DNA of 64,000 nucleotides. Source: Oleiphilaceae bacterium. GTDB lineage: Bacteria > Pseudomonadota > Gammaproteobacteria > Pseudomonadales > Oleiphilaceae. The DNA lies in contig JAKVBL010000006.1 of assembly GCA_022447365.1 (NCBI GenBank), positions 247,797 through 311,796 of the forward strand. The letters are read 5' to 3'. The first letter of the stretch is position 1, and each line of letters starts with the position of its first letter. The position numbers and the translations under genes are program-made. This document shows, piece by piece, positions 35,503 to 45,638 of this stretch. The notes under the pieces are model-generated. The model was given only the letters and a program-made list of their open reading frames with translations, searched no databases and was not told the DNA's origin.

Positions 35503-36855
35503 ATGGCGAGAAGACGCAGAAAAAAGCTTCCTGTAGATCCAATTGAATGTGACATTACTGGAGGCTTGAGTCATGAAGGGCGCGGGATTGCCAAATTAGA
35601 CGGAAAAACCCAGTTTGTTGATGCGGCATTACCAGGAGAGAAAGTCTCTGCTGTATATGTCGAAAAGCGCGGCAAATTTGATGAGTTGAAAACAGTAGAA
35701 GTACTCAGCGCATCAGAGGAGCGTGTCGAGCCTCCTTGTGCACACGCCGAGATTTGCGGTGGTTGTAGTTTGCAGCACATGGATACTGATGCTCAGATCA
35801 AGTTCAAAGAGAATACACTGCGTCAGCATTTTGAACATTTCGGAAATCTTGAGCCGAAACAATGGATTGAACCTATGACCGGTCCAACGACTGGTTATCG
35901 CGGCAAAGCACGCCTAGGTGCGCGATTTGTGGCGAAAAAAGACACGGTATTGGTTGGTTTTAGAGAGAAGCGTAATAGTTTCTTAGCCGACATTCAGCAG
36001 TGTGAAGTGCTTAACCCGATTGTTGGTCACCGATTAATGGATTTGCGAGCACTCGTGGCAAGTTTGTCGGTATACAAAGAATTGCCGCAGTTTGAGGTTG
36101 CCTTAGGTGAAGATGCGAGTGCGCTAGTCGTGCGACACATGGCGCCTTTAACCGAGGAAGATACCATTAAGCTGATACAGTTTGGCCAAGATAATGCATT
36201 CCATATTTACTTGCAGCCTAAAGGCGTTGATACCGTGCACCGTATTTGGCCGGTGTCTGAAGGCAAAGACAAAGATCGCTTGCACTACACCTTAACGACG
36301 CCTGATGAGCAAGAAGTGAAGTTGGCGTTTCATCCTATGGACTTTACACAGGTTAATGCCGATATCAATAAGCAAATGGTGCGTCGCGCACTAGAATGGC
36401 TCGATGTTCAGAAAGATGAGCGTGTTTTAGATTTGTTCTGTGGTTTAGGAAATTTCACCGTGCCGCTCGCCACGCAAGGTAAAGAGGTTGTGGGCGTTGA
36501 AGGCGACGATGCAATGGTTGTACGTGGCAAGGAAAATGCTTTACTTAACGATCTTGATAACCTGCGCTTCTATGGTGCCAATTTACATGCGGACTTCACG
36601 AAAGAAGAATGGGCGCACGAAGGCTTTGATAAGATTCTTATCGATCCACCGCGCTCGGGTGCTTTGGAAGTCTGTCAGTATCTCACCAAGTTTGGTGCGA
36701 AAAAGATCGTGTACGTCTCGTGTAACCCCGCAACCCTCGCACGCGACGCAGGCGTAATTGTTGAAAACGGATATCGTTTGGTGAATGCAGGTGTTATGGA
36801 TATGTTCCCGCATACATCACACGTCGAGTCGATCGCGCTGTTTGTGAAAGACTAG
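35503..36855 (+). CDS. rlmD: 23S rRNA (uracil1939-C5)-methyltransferase RlmD
   Basis: An N-terminal TRAM domain is followed by the iron-sulfur cluster motif C-X5-C-X2-C ([10 protein letters not shown]), SAM-binding [12 protein letters not shown] and the catalytic [10 protein letters not shown] with the nucleophilic Cys. At 450 residues it has normal length. It methylates U1939 of 23S rRNA. It lies between cysM and relA, the conserved position in this phylum. Confidence 0.95.
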   Translation: MARRRRKKLPVDPIECDITGGLSHEGRGIAKLDGKTQFVDAALPGEKVSAVYVEKRGKFDELKTVEVLSASEERVEPPCAHAEICGGCSLQHMDTDAQIKFKENTLRQHFEHFGNLEPKQWIEPMTGPTTGYRGKARLGARFVAKKDTVLVGFREKRNSFLADIQQCEVLNPIVGHRLMDLRALVASLSVYKELPQFEVALGEDASALVVRHMAPLTEEDTIKLIQFGQDNAFHIYLQPKGVDTVHRIWPVSEGKDKDRLHYTLTTPDEQEVKLAFHPMDFTQVNADINKQMVRRALEWLDVQKDERVLDLFCGLGNFTVPLATQGKEVVGVEGDDAMVVRGKENALLNDLDNLRFYGANLHADFTKEEWAHEGFDKILIDPPRSGALEVCQYLTKFGAKKIVYVSCNPATLARDAGVIVENGYRLVNAGVMDMFPHTSHVESIALFVKD

Positions 36856-36889
36856 TCGATACTAATTGATAAAAACTTATGGATGTCGC

Positions 36890-39136
36890 ATGGTAAAAGT
36901 TCGCGAAGATTACATCGCAGATTTATCACCTGAACAAGGGATCGAGCAATGGCTCGAGAACTTGCAGAGTGATACGAATCTGAATGAGATCGAGTGCGTG
37001 CGTGAAGCTTGCCATGCCGCTCTAGAGTACAGTAAAACGCCGTCGCACGAAGAACGTTACTGGAGTAATTCCAATCACGATACCTTTTTGATTGGCATAG
37101 AAATGGCGCAAATTTTGGCGGAACTCGATTTGGACGAGCACGCGATTATTGCCGCCATTCTCTATCGAGCGTTTCGAGAAGAAAAAGCCTCGCTCGAGGA
37201 AATTCGCAAAGGTTTCGGTAAAGAAGTCGCGCAGTTGATTGATGGTGTCTCGCAAATGGCTGCCATCTCTTCAACGCATCAACCTTTCAAAGGTTCAATT
37301 CTTGGTCAGAACCAAGGTCAGATCGATAATGTGCGTAAAATGCTTGTCACGATGATCGATGACGTGCGCGTTGTATTGATTAAGTTAGCCGAAAGAACTT
37401 GCGCGATTCGATCCGTGAAAGATGCAACACCAGACAAACGTCAGCGTATTGCCCGAGAAGTATTTGATATTTACGCGCCACTCGCACATCGCTTAGGCAT
37501 CGGTTACATCAAGTGGGAACTGGAAGACTTAAGTTTTCGATATTTGCATGAAAGTGCCTACAAAAAGATCGCCAAATTGTTGGATGAGAAACGCATCGCG
37601 CGTGACGACTTTATTGTTGATGTGACAGCTACCATTGAGCGTGAATTAGAAAACGCGCATATCGAAGGTGATGTGGCTGGTCGAAGTAAACACATTTACA
37701 GCATTTGGCGAAAAATGCGCCGTAAGAATCTCGATTTTTCTGAGATTTATGATATTCGCGCCTTCCGTATATTGGTTCCTAAAGTCGCAGACTGTTATGC
37801 GGCACTTGGCGTCGTGCACTCGCTTTGGCGACACATTCCTTATGAATTTGATGATTACATAGCGAACCCGAAAGAAAACGGGTATCGCTCATTACACACC
37901 GCTGTGGTAGGTCCTGGCGGTAAGGTCATGGAAATTCAGATCCGTACTCAAGAGATGCATGACGAAGCCGAGTTAGGTGTCTGTGCGCATTATCGTTACA
38001 AGGGAACTGACGTTAAATCAGGGTCGACTGGCTACGAAGACAAAATTAATTGGTTGCGCCAAGTTCTAGAGTGGCAAGAAGAAGTCGGTGATGTTTCAGA
38101 AATAGCGCAGCACTTAAGCGCTGATGTCAACGCCGATCGTGTGTATGTGTTTACACCAAAGGGGCATGTCGTCGATTTGCCAAACGGTGCTACACCCGTT
38201 GATTTGGCGTATCGCGTTCATACCGATGTAGGTCATGCTTGTCGCGGTGCAAAAGTGAATGGTCGTATTGTTCCGCTTACGTACCCTTTAAGAACTGGCG
38301 AACAAGTAGAGATTCTAACCTCCAATAATCCTGCGCCAAGTCGAGACTGGTTGAACCCGAGCCTCGGGTATATTCAAACGTCTCGATCCCGTGCCAAAGT
38401 CGTTCATTGGTTTAAGCAACAAGATCGTGACCATAATATCCAAGATGGCCGCGCCATTCTCGAAGATGAATTAAAACGTCTATCTATTGGTGATCTAGCC
38501 TTTAAAGATTTAGCGCAAGAAACCAAATTTGATAATGCGGATGATATGTTTGCTGCGATTGGCGCCGGTGATTTAAAACCAACGCAAGTTGCGCATGCGG
38601 CACAACGTTTATTGGCGCCAGAAGAACAGCAACTCAAGTTGAAGTTCGAGCCCAAGCAACGTCGTCAGCAAACGAAAGCAGATGATGATATTCAGATCCG
38701 TGGTGTTGGTCGCTTGCTGACGACCATGGCAAATTGCTGTAATCCCGTGCCAGGTGACCCGATTGTTGGATACATCACTGTGGGGCGTGGTGTATCGATT
38801 CATCGACAAGACTGCATGAACATGCTGCAGCTTGAGGATCATGAACCTAATCGCGTTATAGAGGTGAGCTGGGGGACTTCTCCCGATGCCGCTTATGATG
38901 TTGCGATTGAAATTCAAGCCTTTGATCGTGAAGGTCTATTGCGTGATGTGACCACGATCCTAGCCGATGAGAAAGTGAACCTGACAGGTGTAAATACCTT
39001 CTCGAATCAACAAGAACATACCGCCACATTGATATTAAAAGCAGAAATTAAATCCTTAGATTCTTTAGGGCGCGTATTAGCAAAAATAAAGCAACTTCCG
39101 AATGTCATCGAAGCGAGACGTAAACGCAATGCCTGA
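36890..39136 (+). CDS. relA: GTP pyrophosphokinase RelA
   Basis: This is the ribosome-associated (p)ppGpp synthetase. The hydrolase domain is of the inactive RelA type: the HD of SpoT is replaced in AAILYRAFREE (around residue 80). The synthetase domain is intact (HIYSIWRKMRRKN, YDIRAFRILV, ENGYRSLHTAV). It is followed by the TGS domain (VYVFTPKGHVVDLPNGATPVD), a zinc-finger region with NCCNPVPGD, and a C-terminal ACT domain (DREGLLRDVTTILAD). The start is the ATG at 36890 (MVKVRED) with GGA upstream; a TTG at 36866 would add eight atypical residues. It overlaps mazG by 8 bp. Confidence 0.96.
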   Translation: MVKVREDYIADLSPEQGIEQWLENLQSDTNLNEIECVREACHAALEYSKTPSHEERYWSNSNHDTFLIGIEMAQILAELDLDEHAIIAAILYRAFREEKASLEEIRKGFGKEVAQLIDGVSQMAAISSTHQPFKGSILGQNQGQIDNVRKMLVTMIDDVRVVLIKLAERTCAIRSVKDATPDKRQRIAREVFDIYAPLAHRLGIGYIKWELEDLSFRYLHESAYKKIAKLLDEKRIARDDFIVDVTATIERELENAHIEGDVAGRSKHIYSIWRKMRRKNLDFSEIYDIRAFRILVPKVADCYAALGVVHSLWRHIPYEFDDYIANPKENGYRSLHTAVVGPGGKVMEIQIRTQEMHDEAELGVCAHYRYKGTDVKSGSTGYEDKINWLRQVLEWQEEVGDVSEIAQHLSADVNADRVYVFTPKGHVVDLPNGATPVDLAYRVHTDVGHACRGAKVNGRIVPLTYPLRTGEQVEILTSNNPAPSRDWLNPSLGYIQTSRSRAKVVHWFKQQDRDHNIQDGRAILEDELKRLSIGDLAFKDLAQETKFDNADDMFAAIGAGDLKPTQVAHAAQRLLAPEEQQLKLKFEPKQRRQQTKADDDIQIRGVGRLLTTMANCCNPVPGDPIVGYITVGRGVSIHRQDCMNMLQLEDHEPNRVIEVSWGTSPDAAYDVAIEIQAFDREGLLRDVTTILADEKVNLTGVNTFSNQQEHTATLILKAEIKSLDSLGRVLAKIKQLPNVIEARRKRNA

Positions 39137-40022
39137 TTCTTCGCCGCGCTATACCATTGAAGACTTAAAGTATTTGATGGAGCGTCTGCGAGATCCAGAA
39201 CGCGGTTGCCCATGGGATGTAAAACAAACATTTGAGAGCATTGTTCCCCATACTCTAGAAGAAGCCTATGAAGTGGCGGATGCCATCGAGCAGGGTGACC
39301 GCAATGAAATGCGTGATGAATTAGGTGATCTACTTTTCCAAGTCATTTTTTATGCTCGTATTGCCGAAGAAGAAGGTAGCTTCGACTTTACGGATATCAC
39401 TGATGCGATCACGACTAAACTGCTGCGCCGACATCCTCACGTTTTCCCAGATAAAGAGCTGCATGCCTATCACCCAGAAGGTACTCGCTTTACCGATGAC
39501 CAAATAAAAGGGCAGTGGGATGCCATCAAAGCCGAAGAACGTGCTCTGAAAGCGAAGCTTGCCGAGCAGAGTGGTAAGCAAGACAAAACCTTTAGTATTT
39601 TAGATGACATTCCAGTTGCGTTACCGGCGCTAGGGCGTGCTGAGAAACTTCAACGTCGCGCCTCGAATGTTGGTTTTGATTGGGACAACATAGATGACGT
39701 GTTCGCTAAGCTAGAGGAAGAGATCGGAGAAATTCGTGAGGTCTTAAACGAGGCAAAGGAACGAAGCTTACGTGACCCTGATATCCATGAAAAGCTGACG
39801 GATGAAGTGGGCGATTTGCTTTTTTGTGGTGTGAATTTATCGAGGTTCCTGAAAGTAAATCCTGATGAAGCCTTGCGCTCTTGCAACACCAAATTCACCT
39901 CACGATTCAATTACATCGAATCAGCTCTTTCAGAGCAAGGTAAGGCATTCGAAGACTGCACCCTAAAAGAGCTTGATCAGCTGTGGGATGAAGCGAAAAG
40001 ACGTCAGACGTCGGACTCTTAA
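39129..40022 (+). CDS. mazG: Nucleoside triphosphate pyrophosphohydrolase MazG
   Basis: Tandem MazG domains are seen: the first with CPWDVKQTFESIVPHTLEEAYEV and DELGDLLFQV, the second with EEEIGEIREVLNEA and DEVGDLLFCG. It hydrolyses NTPs to NMP plus PPi and is coupled to relA here by an 8-bp overlap. I set the start at 39129 (MPDSSPRYTIEDLKYLMERL), close to the usual MazG N-terminus. An in-frame ATG at 39102 would add nine residues inside relA. Length from 39129 is 297 residues. Confidence 0.94.
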   Translation: MPDSSPRYTIEDLKYLMERLRDPERGCPWDVKQTFESIVPHTLEEAYEVADAIEQGDRNEMRDELGDLLFQVIFYARIAEEEGSFDFTDITDAITTKLLRRHPHVFPDKELHAYHPEGTRFTDDQIKGQWDAIKAEERALKAKLAEQSGKQDKTFSILDDIPVALPALGRAEKLQRRASNVGFDWDNIDDVFAKLEEEIGEIREVLNEAKERSLRDPDIHEKLTDEVGDLLFCGVNLSRFLKVNPDEALRSCNTKFTSRFNYIESALSEQGKAFEDCTLKELDQLWDEAKRRQTSDS

Positions 40023-40051
40023 TCTTTTCTTGTCGGCGGCGGTCGACAGCG

Positions 40052-40083
40052 TTTTAAGACCTTTGATGCCAAAGGTCTTAAAA
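40052..40083. terminator. Strong hairpin after mazG
   Basis: TTTTAAGACCTTTG (40052-40065) pairs perfectly with CAAAGGTCTTAAAA (40070-40083) around four bases. The arms are AT-rich at the base but no extra T-run follows on the plus strand. It is a likely transcription end for relA-mazG. Confidence 0.5.
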
Positions 40084-40109
40084 ATCTATACGCGCCTCAG
40101 CTCTTGGGG

Positions 40110-40330
40110 CCTGCGGTACCCCTAAAATCCTAGTTTCTACTCTTCTTTTCTTTCTTTGGTACTTTCTTGTTCGCCCAAGAAAGTACCAAAGAAAGGCGTA
40201 CCTGCTCTTAGGCCCTTCGGGTCCATTCGTGTCTTGGTAAAAAATGGCGCTGCGGAACTCGCTCTCTTCTTTCGCTCGTACAGTCCTCGCTTAATCCATT
40301 TTTGACTGGCAGTCACTCATCCTTCGAGAA
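40110..40330. repeat. Dispersed-repeat-like spacer with a 20-bp perfect inverted repeat
   Basis: CTTTCTTTGGTACTTTCTTG (40150-40169) and its exact reverse complement (40176-40195) are separated by six bases. They are followed by GGCCCTTCGGGTCC and TGCGGAACTCGCT...ACAGTCCTCGC. This series of motifs recurs in intergenic regions of many gammaproteobacterial genomes as a widespread non-coding repeat, as far as I recall. No coding frame is credible. It separates mazG from the convergent type I secretion operon. Confidence 0.6.
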
Positions 40331-40409
40331 GGCGATCCCGCTACGATGAGTTTAGAGGTATGTAATACTCCATCCTATTTTTTCTATAAGAGTCCAGCAC
40401 ACACTTAAA

Positions 40410-42554
40410 CTACAAAGTCTGAATCACTTTATCTGGCGAGCCAAAATACTTTTGCCCGCCTAGATCATCGAGTAATAAACATTCATTAAACGATGCAACG
40501 ATGGCTTTTTCATTGGTCGCTGCGAGTACGGTTTTATTCTCGAGAGGACCTGATATGAGCGAAGTAACAATCTTGCCGAACTCATCTGCGCAGCCAAGTA
40601 AAGGTTCATCTAACAAATACAAGCTATGACGCATGTCTCCAAGGTTAATACAAAGCCGTAACAGCTGTTGAATTCCATTTGGCAGCTCGTTGATAAGTGA
40701 TGGCGATAACAAGGTATTAACGCTTTGAGGAAAGTATTCGCTCAAGCCAAATAAGTCGACAGCCTCGCGCATATCTCTATCGCGCATAGTCCCGTTATAT
40801 AGCTCAAAGTTTTCCTTCATCGTCCCATAGAAAAAATGACTTTCAAAAGGCACGTATTTAACAGACCGACGATAGCGATAATTATTAAATTGATGGATAT
40901 TATAACCCTCGCACAATACCGTTCCTTGATAGTTTTGCTCAAGATTACCAAGTACTTTTAATAAACTGGTTTTGCCGCAGCCGGGTGGTCCAACTATGGT
41001 GACTTTACTGCCCGCATTCACTTTGAATTCGAGATTAGTTAAGCCTTTAGTACTGCCTGGATAACGATGAGTCAGGCCATGTACTTGAATATTGCCGCTT
41101 ACTTGATCGATAGGTGGGCTTTTTTCTAAGTTCTGGCGATCATCATCCAAGGACATCAATGCATTCACTTGACGTGCAGAGCTTTGAATCGATTTAAAAC
41201 GGGTGATTGCATTGAATACTCCCATAATTGGTGTTAGTGCTTTCCACACCAAAATAATGATTACAATCATTGCGCTCGGTTCATTTAAACCTTGCATCAC
41301 GGCTAACACCGCGATCACTATACTTAATGTGCCGATGACTTGCGTCATTACTTGACCAGTATTCTGGATCCGCGAATTAGTGATCGCTACATGGTTGGAA
41401 TCATCTAAACTCCGTGATTGTGCAGCCCCAAAACGTGATTCTATTACTTGTATTAGGGGCAAACCTTGAATAGAAGCCAATCTAGTGAACAGCTCATTCC
41501 ATTGATGAGAGACCATCGCATTTGCACGTGAGTTTTGCGAGGTGGCTCGTTCATAACTTTGGCGTGCGTAGAGACAGTAAAGCAGCATGATGATAACACC
41601 TGCTACAACAGCTACAGCTGCGAGCCCAGAAAGCAGCATAATGGCAATTAGAAATACTAAGATAAAAGGGAAATCGAAATAAGAAAGCGTTGATTCTGCA
41701 GTCACCAATTTTCGAAACTGATCAATATCTTTTAGACGTGCAAGTTGTGCAGAAGCCCTTGCGCCAGTCGTCAGAGCATAGGGCAGCCAGAGTAATTTTG
41801 ATGTGACGGTATATGCGATATAGATGGCAAGATCTTGTCCTGAATTATTCAGAATATCCAAGCGCATTCTCTTGAATTTGTATTCCAAAAGCGCGGTTAT
41901 AATAGATCCCGCTGTTAGCCAAGCGAGACTTGAAAGAGAACCTGAAGTTAATGCGAAGGTGTAAATGATCATGATAAAGAAAGGGTTGACTGCACCCAAA
42001 ATACTCACGATAAAACTGAGTATTGTTAGTTGGTGTAACTCACGGTTATAGCGATAAAAACAATACTTTATCCAGTTGCTTTTGTCTTGGCTCTCAGGCG
42101 GAGGCTCGCGAAACAATTTGGAATAACGCGAGATGTGAATGATCGTATAATTCTGCTCATCAGCCTCTTTATAGAACAAATTGTCATTGCGGTAGTCATA
42201 GATGCATAGTTGCTGTTTCTCGAGGTTATACTCGATCAGAATACCGTTAAACCCAATACATGAGATCCAACAAGGACTGTCAATTTTAGCTAATCTCTCC
42301 CGTGTGACACCATCCTCGTGCTCAGGGCTATAACCTAAACGTGTAAGTGTGTTTGTGAAAGCTTCATGATCTTCATTGGTGGGCAAAAATGCATCGGCTA
42401 AAATACCAGGTGTTCCTTCCCAGCCTAGTGCGACTAAGCTAAAAGCGATTCCACGAGAAATTGGGTGTGCCTCAAAGTAATTTTCACCTAAGGGACTATT
42501 TGCAAATTGATGCAGACGTTGTTCAACTTCATCAAAGGCAACTAAGGTATTCAT
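40410..42554 (-). CDS. Type I secretion-like ABC half-transporter with degenerate ATPase (subunit 1)
   Basis: A ~160-residue N-terminal domain resembles the peptidase-like (C39-like) domain of type I secretion ATPases but lacks a clear catalytic Cys-His pair. The membrane domain spans about 175-450 and the ATPase 480-714. Walker A is intact (GPPGCGKT, 522-529), as is Walker B with Glu (LYLLDE, Glu650). The signature is eroded (ELPNGIQQ in place of LSGGQ), the Q-loop Gln is not conserved (VPFE) and the H-loop His is Asn681 (AATNE). It overlaps the next ABC gene by 4 bp; the two probably form a heterodimer. The last gene of a minus-strand operon with TolC, pseudokinase and HlyD genes. Confidence 0.82.
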   Translation of the reverse strand: MNTLVAFDEVEQRLHQFANSPLGENYFEAHPISRGIAFSLVALGWEGTPGILADAFLPTNEDHEAFTNTLTRLGYSPEHEDGVTRERLAKIDSPCWISCIGFNGILIEYNLEKQQLCIYDYRNDNLFYKEADEQNYTIIHISRYSKLFREPPPESQDKSNWIKYCFYRYNRELHQLTILSFIVSILGAVNPFFIMIIYTFALTSGSLSSLAWLTAGSIITALLEYKFKRMRLDILNNSGQDLAIYIAYTVTSKLLWLPYALTTGARASAQLARLKDIDQFRKLVTAESTLSYFDFPFILVFLIAIMLLSGLAAVAVVAGVIIMLLYCLYARQSYERATSQNSRANAMVSHQWNELFTRLASIQGLPLIQVIESRFGAAQSRSLDDSNHVAITNSRIQNTGQVMTQVIGTLSIVIAVLAVMQGLNEPSAMIVIIILVWKALTPIMGVFNAITRFKSIQSSARQVNALMSLDDDRQNLEKSPPIDQVSGNIQVHGLTHRYPGSTKGLTNLEFKVNAGSKVTIVGPPGCGKTSLLKVLGNLEQNYQGTVLCEGYNIHQFNNYRYRRSVKYVPFESHFFYGTMKENFELYNGTMRDRDMREAVDLFGLSEYFPQSVNTLLSPSLINELPNGIQQLLRLCINLGDMRHSLYLLDEPLLGCADEFGKIVTSLISGPLENKTVLAATNEKAIVASFNECLLLDDLGGQKYFGSPDKVIQTL

Positions 42555-44197
42555 GCAATGATATCCTTATTTATATCGTTTTTGTTTTGATGTTTTGGTT
42601 CTATGTTCCTCGCTTGATTCTTTAACGATCGTTGAGGTAAAACGATATGCTCAAGTTTTGGGTAGATTTCGTGAAGACGATTGGATACAAAAATACAGAT
42701 AAAAGCATCTGAGCGCGGACGAATACAGGTGACCAAGTTTTTAACAAAACGGGTGTCATAGATTAGGTCCAGATCATCAATGATAATGATCGATTTACGA
42801 CTCAAAACAGCACGAATAATAACCAATGCATAAATAACTTGACGAGGCAATGGAACGGTATTTGTGGAGCGAAACTCTGTATAAAACCCCTGCCTTAGCT
42901 CATCTATGGTGTGCTTGATTTGCATTGCTTCACAAAGCGCATAAGCGGCTTTATGCAGTGCGGGTTGGAAACATGTAATGTTGTCTATGATTGTCCCTTC
43001 AATAAAGCTTGAGCTACGGTTAATATGAATCACTTGTTCACGCCATATTTTATAAGGGATATTCTGAATAGGCTTGCCGTTTGTCTTAATGGATTCTGCG
43101 TGTTCCTCCCGTTCACGTGTAATGCATTGAGAAAGGTAGGTCTTACCGCTACATGAAGGACCACTCAACACGCATAACTGGCCGAGCGCCAAGGTTTTGT
43201 TAAAAGAGGGAACCTCTAAATTTATTAGTCTTAGATTTGTATCCGTCTGATTCACTGTAAATTCATCGAGCTCAAGAAGTTCGTTTAAGCGATTAAGGTA
43301 TACCTCATTGATTTTCCAGCGCGATAAGGTGTGCATGATTTGTTGATAAGGTGCGAAATAACGATTTGTTAATAGGATGACCGCCGCCATCACACCTTGG
43401 CTGATATCCTGGCTAATGACTGATACTGCGCAATGAACTACAACTAATGAAACAGTAACGTGTTGGATCAAAGTGAGCATGAGATTGAATTGAGAATCTA
43501 GTTCTTCATATTCAGTGCTCCGACGTTCCCGCGTTTTGACCAAATTCGACATCAAATTTTCCATACGCATTTCCATAGCGCTGGCTTTTAGATTGGTGGG
43601 ATTGGAAACAATTTCAAGAACTTTCGAGTTGGTTTGTCCTTCATAATATGATTTTTTAGGGAGCGTATTGATTTTCGATTTTGAAAGGTGGTGTGCAAAC
43701 AAGAAAAGAATAAATGAGGCCGTTAATACGGTTAGGCCGGCACCTGTATCTATGAAATATATAACGATTATTGTTATCGCACTGGTTAAAGCATTTATGC
43801 TCGCTTTAATGCTATCGCCACCAAAGAAGTTTTTGATAGCGTGAATCATCGAAATTCTCTCTAGATATTCTCCACTCGAGAGCTGACTGAAACGAGATAA
43901 ATTTGCATGTGAGATCGCATGGAATATGCCTTTTGTAATATGCGATTCAAAGCGTTTTATTTGAAGGGAAACAAATACTTGCTCTATTTGACTGATAATG
44001 CCATCGAGAATCACTGCAAGCAAAATAATAATAAACAATAGCCAAAGTGAAGATTGTGCACTATTAGGTAAAATACGATCAAAAATGATAAGTATCGAAA
44101 ATGGTAGTACGAGGTTAAGTAAGGTACTGATAATTGAGCAACAAATGAGATAAAAGCTTCCTTCTAAACCGAGCTTTGGAAAGCGCTTAAATCTCAT
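42551..44197 (-). CDS. Type I secretion-like ABC half-transporter with degenerate ATPase (subunit 2)
   Basis: This is a 548-residue half-transporter without an N-terminal peptidase-like domain. Membrane segments run over 15-280 and the ATPase over 320-520. Walker A is GPSCSGKT (346-353). The signature is PLPRQ (449-453) rather than LSGGQ. Walker B ends in Asp-Asp (IIIID474-D475), so the catalytic Glu is replaced by Asp. The H-loop position is Asn506 (VSNR). With subunit 1 it would make a heterodimer in which both nucleotide sites depart from consensus. It overlaps the TolC gene by 4 bp. Low or regulated ATP turnover is inferred. Confidence 0.82.
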   Translation of the reverse strand: MRFKRFPKLGLEGSFYLICCSIISTLLNLVLPFSILIIFDRILPNSAQSSLWLLFIIILLAVILDGIISQIEQVFVSLQIKRFESHITKGIFHAISHANLSRFSQLSSGEYLERISMIHAIKNFFGGDSIKASINALTSAITIIVIYFIDTGAGLTVLTASFILFLFAHHLSKSKINTLPKKSYYEGQTNSKVLEIVSNPTNLKASAMEMRMENLMSNLVKTRERRSTEYEELDSQFNLMLTLIQHVTVSLVVVHCAVSVISQDISQGVMAAVILLTNRYFAPYQQIMHTLSRWKINEVYLNRLNELLELDEFTVNQTDTNLRLINLEVPSFNKTLALGQLCVLSGPSCSGKTYLSQCITREREEHAESIKTNGKPIQNIPYKIWREQVIHINRSSSFIEGTIIDNITCFQPALHKAAYALCEAMQIKHTIDELRQGFYTEFRSTNTVPLPRQVIYALVIIRAVLSRKSIIIIDDLDLIYDTRFVKNLVTCIRPRSDAFICIFVSNRLHEIYPKLEHIVLPQRSLKNQARNIEPKHQNKNDINKDIIA

Positions 44198-45594
44198 ACA
44201 TCACCTCCTTGCTCAATACTTCTGATTAAAGAATCAAGTTCTGGACGTTGTCTCCAGTCATATTGACGCATTCGAGCACTAATGTTAGCGACCATTTTTA
44301 AACTTAAATTTCCGAGTAAAGACTGAATTTCAACCACATTCTTAAGATAGTTATATTGAGTGTCAAAGAAGGCTCTGAGGCTATCAAAAAGCAATTTTTC
44401 GGCAGATAGCACATCGCTCAAAGTTCGTTCTCCTAGTTCATAGGCACGTTTTTGTCCTTTGAAAGACTCTTTATTTGCTTGTACGTTTTGTTTAAGCAAT
44501 ATGGCAGATTTAACATTTGCATTGACTTCTAATACGGCTTGTTTGAGATCAAGCTCTGCTTGTTGATAGGTATTGTCAAAATCGAGCTGTGATTGTTGAA
44601 CTAGGTGCTTAGCTTTTTTTGCCTCAAAGAAACGCTCGCCACCGATAAGGATTGGCAAGTTGAGCGTCACTCGATAACTCGTGTTATCACTATCTCCAGT
44701 GGCAGGCAGAACAGTAGAGGATGCGTTATTCGTATCAGTGTATGAGTAGTTTATATCCGCACTGATCGTTGGAGAGAATTTTGATCTTGTCTCACTCAAG
44801 CTACTCTTACTTTTTTGAAGTGTTTGATACGCAATCAAAATATCGAAATTGGAGTCTCGCAATTGATTCAGGTAAATCGAAAGGGTGGCTTGATCAATTT
44901 CGCCAATCAAAATAGACGGATCAATATCATAGGTTGGGCTTGCACGATAACCGGCATCTTTTTGTAGTTTTGCGATTGCAATATCGATACGTTTCTGTAG
45001 ATCTACTAACAAAGTGCTCACGCTGCCCACTTTTGCTTGTGCCTCGTATAGCGACGAGCGGGCGGTGTTTCCTGCTTCGACATTTTTACTGACCTGTTGT
45101 AAGAGTGCGTTAGATGAATCTAACTCATGTTCTGTTGCGAGTCTGCGGGTGTAAAGCTGAAGGATTTCAAGGTAGTTATTGAAGGCGCTAGAAATAATCT
45201 CCTGACGGGTTTGTTCAAACTTGAGCTGTTCAATTGTGTATTCTTGACGTGCTTGGCTGTAGCGAAATAGACGGCCAAGATCGAATAACCGTTGGTTAAG
45301 TGTGATCTGATAACCATGCTCGTTATACTCGTTTTCGATATCCGGTCCCGGATCTTGTTCTGTGTCGGATTCATTCCAGGTTGTATTGGCACTAGCACTA
45401 AGGCTTGGGAAAAACTCAGTAAGGCTGATCGACTTATCGTATTCGCTCGCTTCAAGGCCTGCTTGCGCACTCGCGATTTCAAGATTATTGTTGATCGCTT
45501 GTTCGACCACAGAGGCGAGACTATCCGCATAGCTTTGCTGAACATAGCCCAGCTGGCTAAGTAAAATCAGTTTAGTTATAACGAGCTTCAACAT
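44194..45594 (-). CDS. TolC family outer-membrane channel
   Basis: A signal peptide (ending near QSYA-DSLA) is followed by two repeats of the TolC fold: long heptad-rich helices and two short beta segments (LSASANTTWNESD..., ISADINYSYTDTN). Typical motifs are FNQ-like ITLNQRLFDLGRL in the first half and LNLPILIGGERFFEAKKAK in the second, and YELGERTLSDVLSAEKLLF at the end. It would be the outer-membrane duct of the secretion machine encoded by the adjacent ABC and HlyD genes. A second TolC homologue (55915-57219) belongs to the LapBC-like system. Confidence 0.9.
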   Translation of the reverse strand: MLKLVITKLILLSQLGYVQQSYADSLASVVEQAINNNLEIASAQAGLEASEYDKSISLTEFFPSLSASANTTWNESDTEQDPGPDIENEYNEHGYQITLNQRLFDLGRLFRYSQARQEYTIEQLKFEQTRQEIISSAFNNYLEILQLYTRRLATEHELDSSNALLQQVSKNVEAGNTARSSLYEAQAKVGSVSTLLVDLQKRIDIAIAKLQKDAGYRASPTYDIDPSILIGEIDQATLSIYLNQLRDSNFDILIAYQTLQKSKSSLSETRSKFSPTISADINYSYTDTNNASSTVLPATGDSDNTSYRVTLNLPILIGGERFFEAKKAKHLVQQSQLDFDNTYQQAELDLKQAVLEVNANVKSAILLKQNVQANKESFKGQKRAYELGERTLSDVLSAEKLLFDSLRAFFDTQYNYLKNVVEIQSLLGNLSLKMVANISARMRQYDWRQRPELDSLIRSIEQGGDV

Positions 45595-45638
45595 TCGTGT
45601 TGATTATCTCCCTGCGCGACAGACCTTGTGGGGACGCG

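Noticed and set aside
40150..40195. Insertion sequence terminal repeat
   Set aside because: The arms are 6 bp apart, with no transposase frame or target-site duplication nearby.
45120..45545. 141-codon frame inside the TolC gene
   Set aside because: It is on the same strand in another frame of a clear TolC homologue. The composition is that of a shifted frame.
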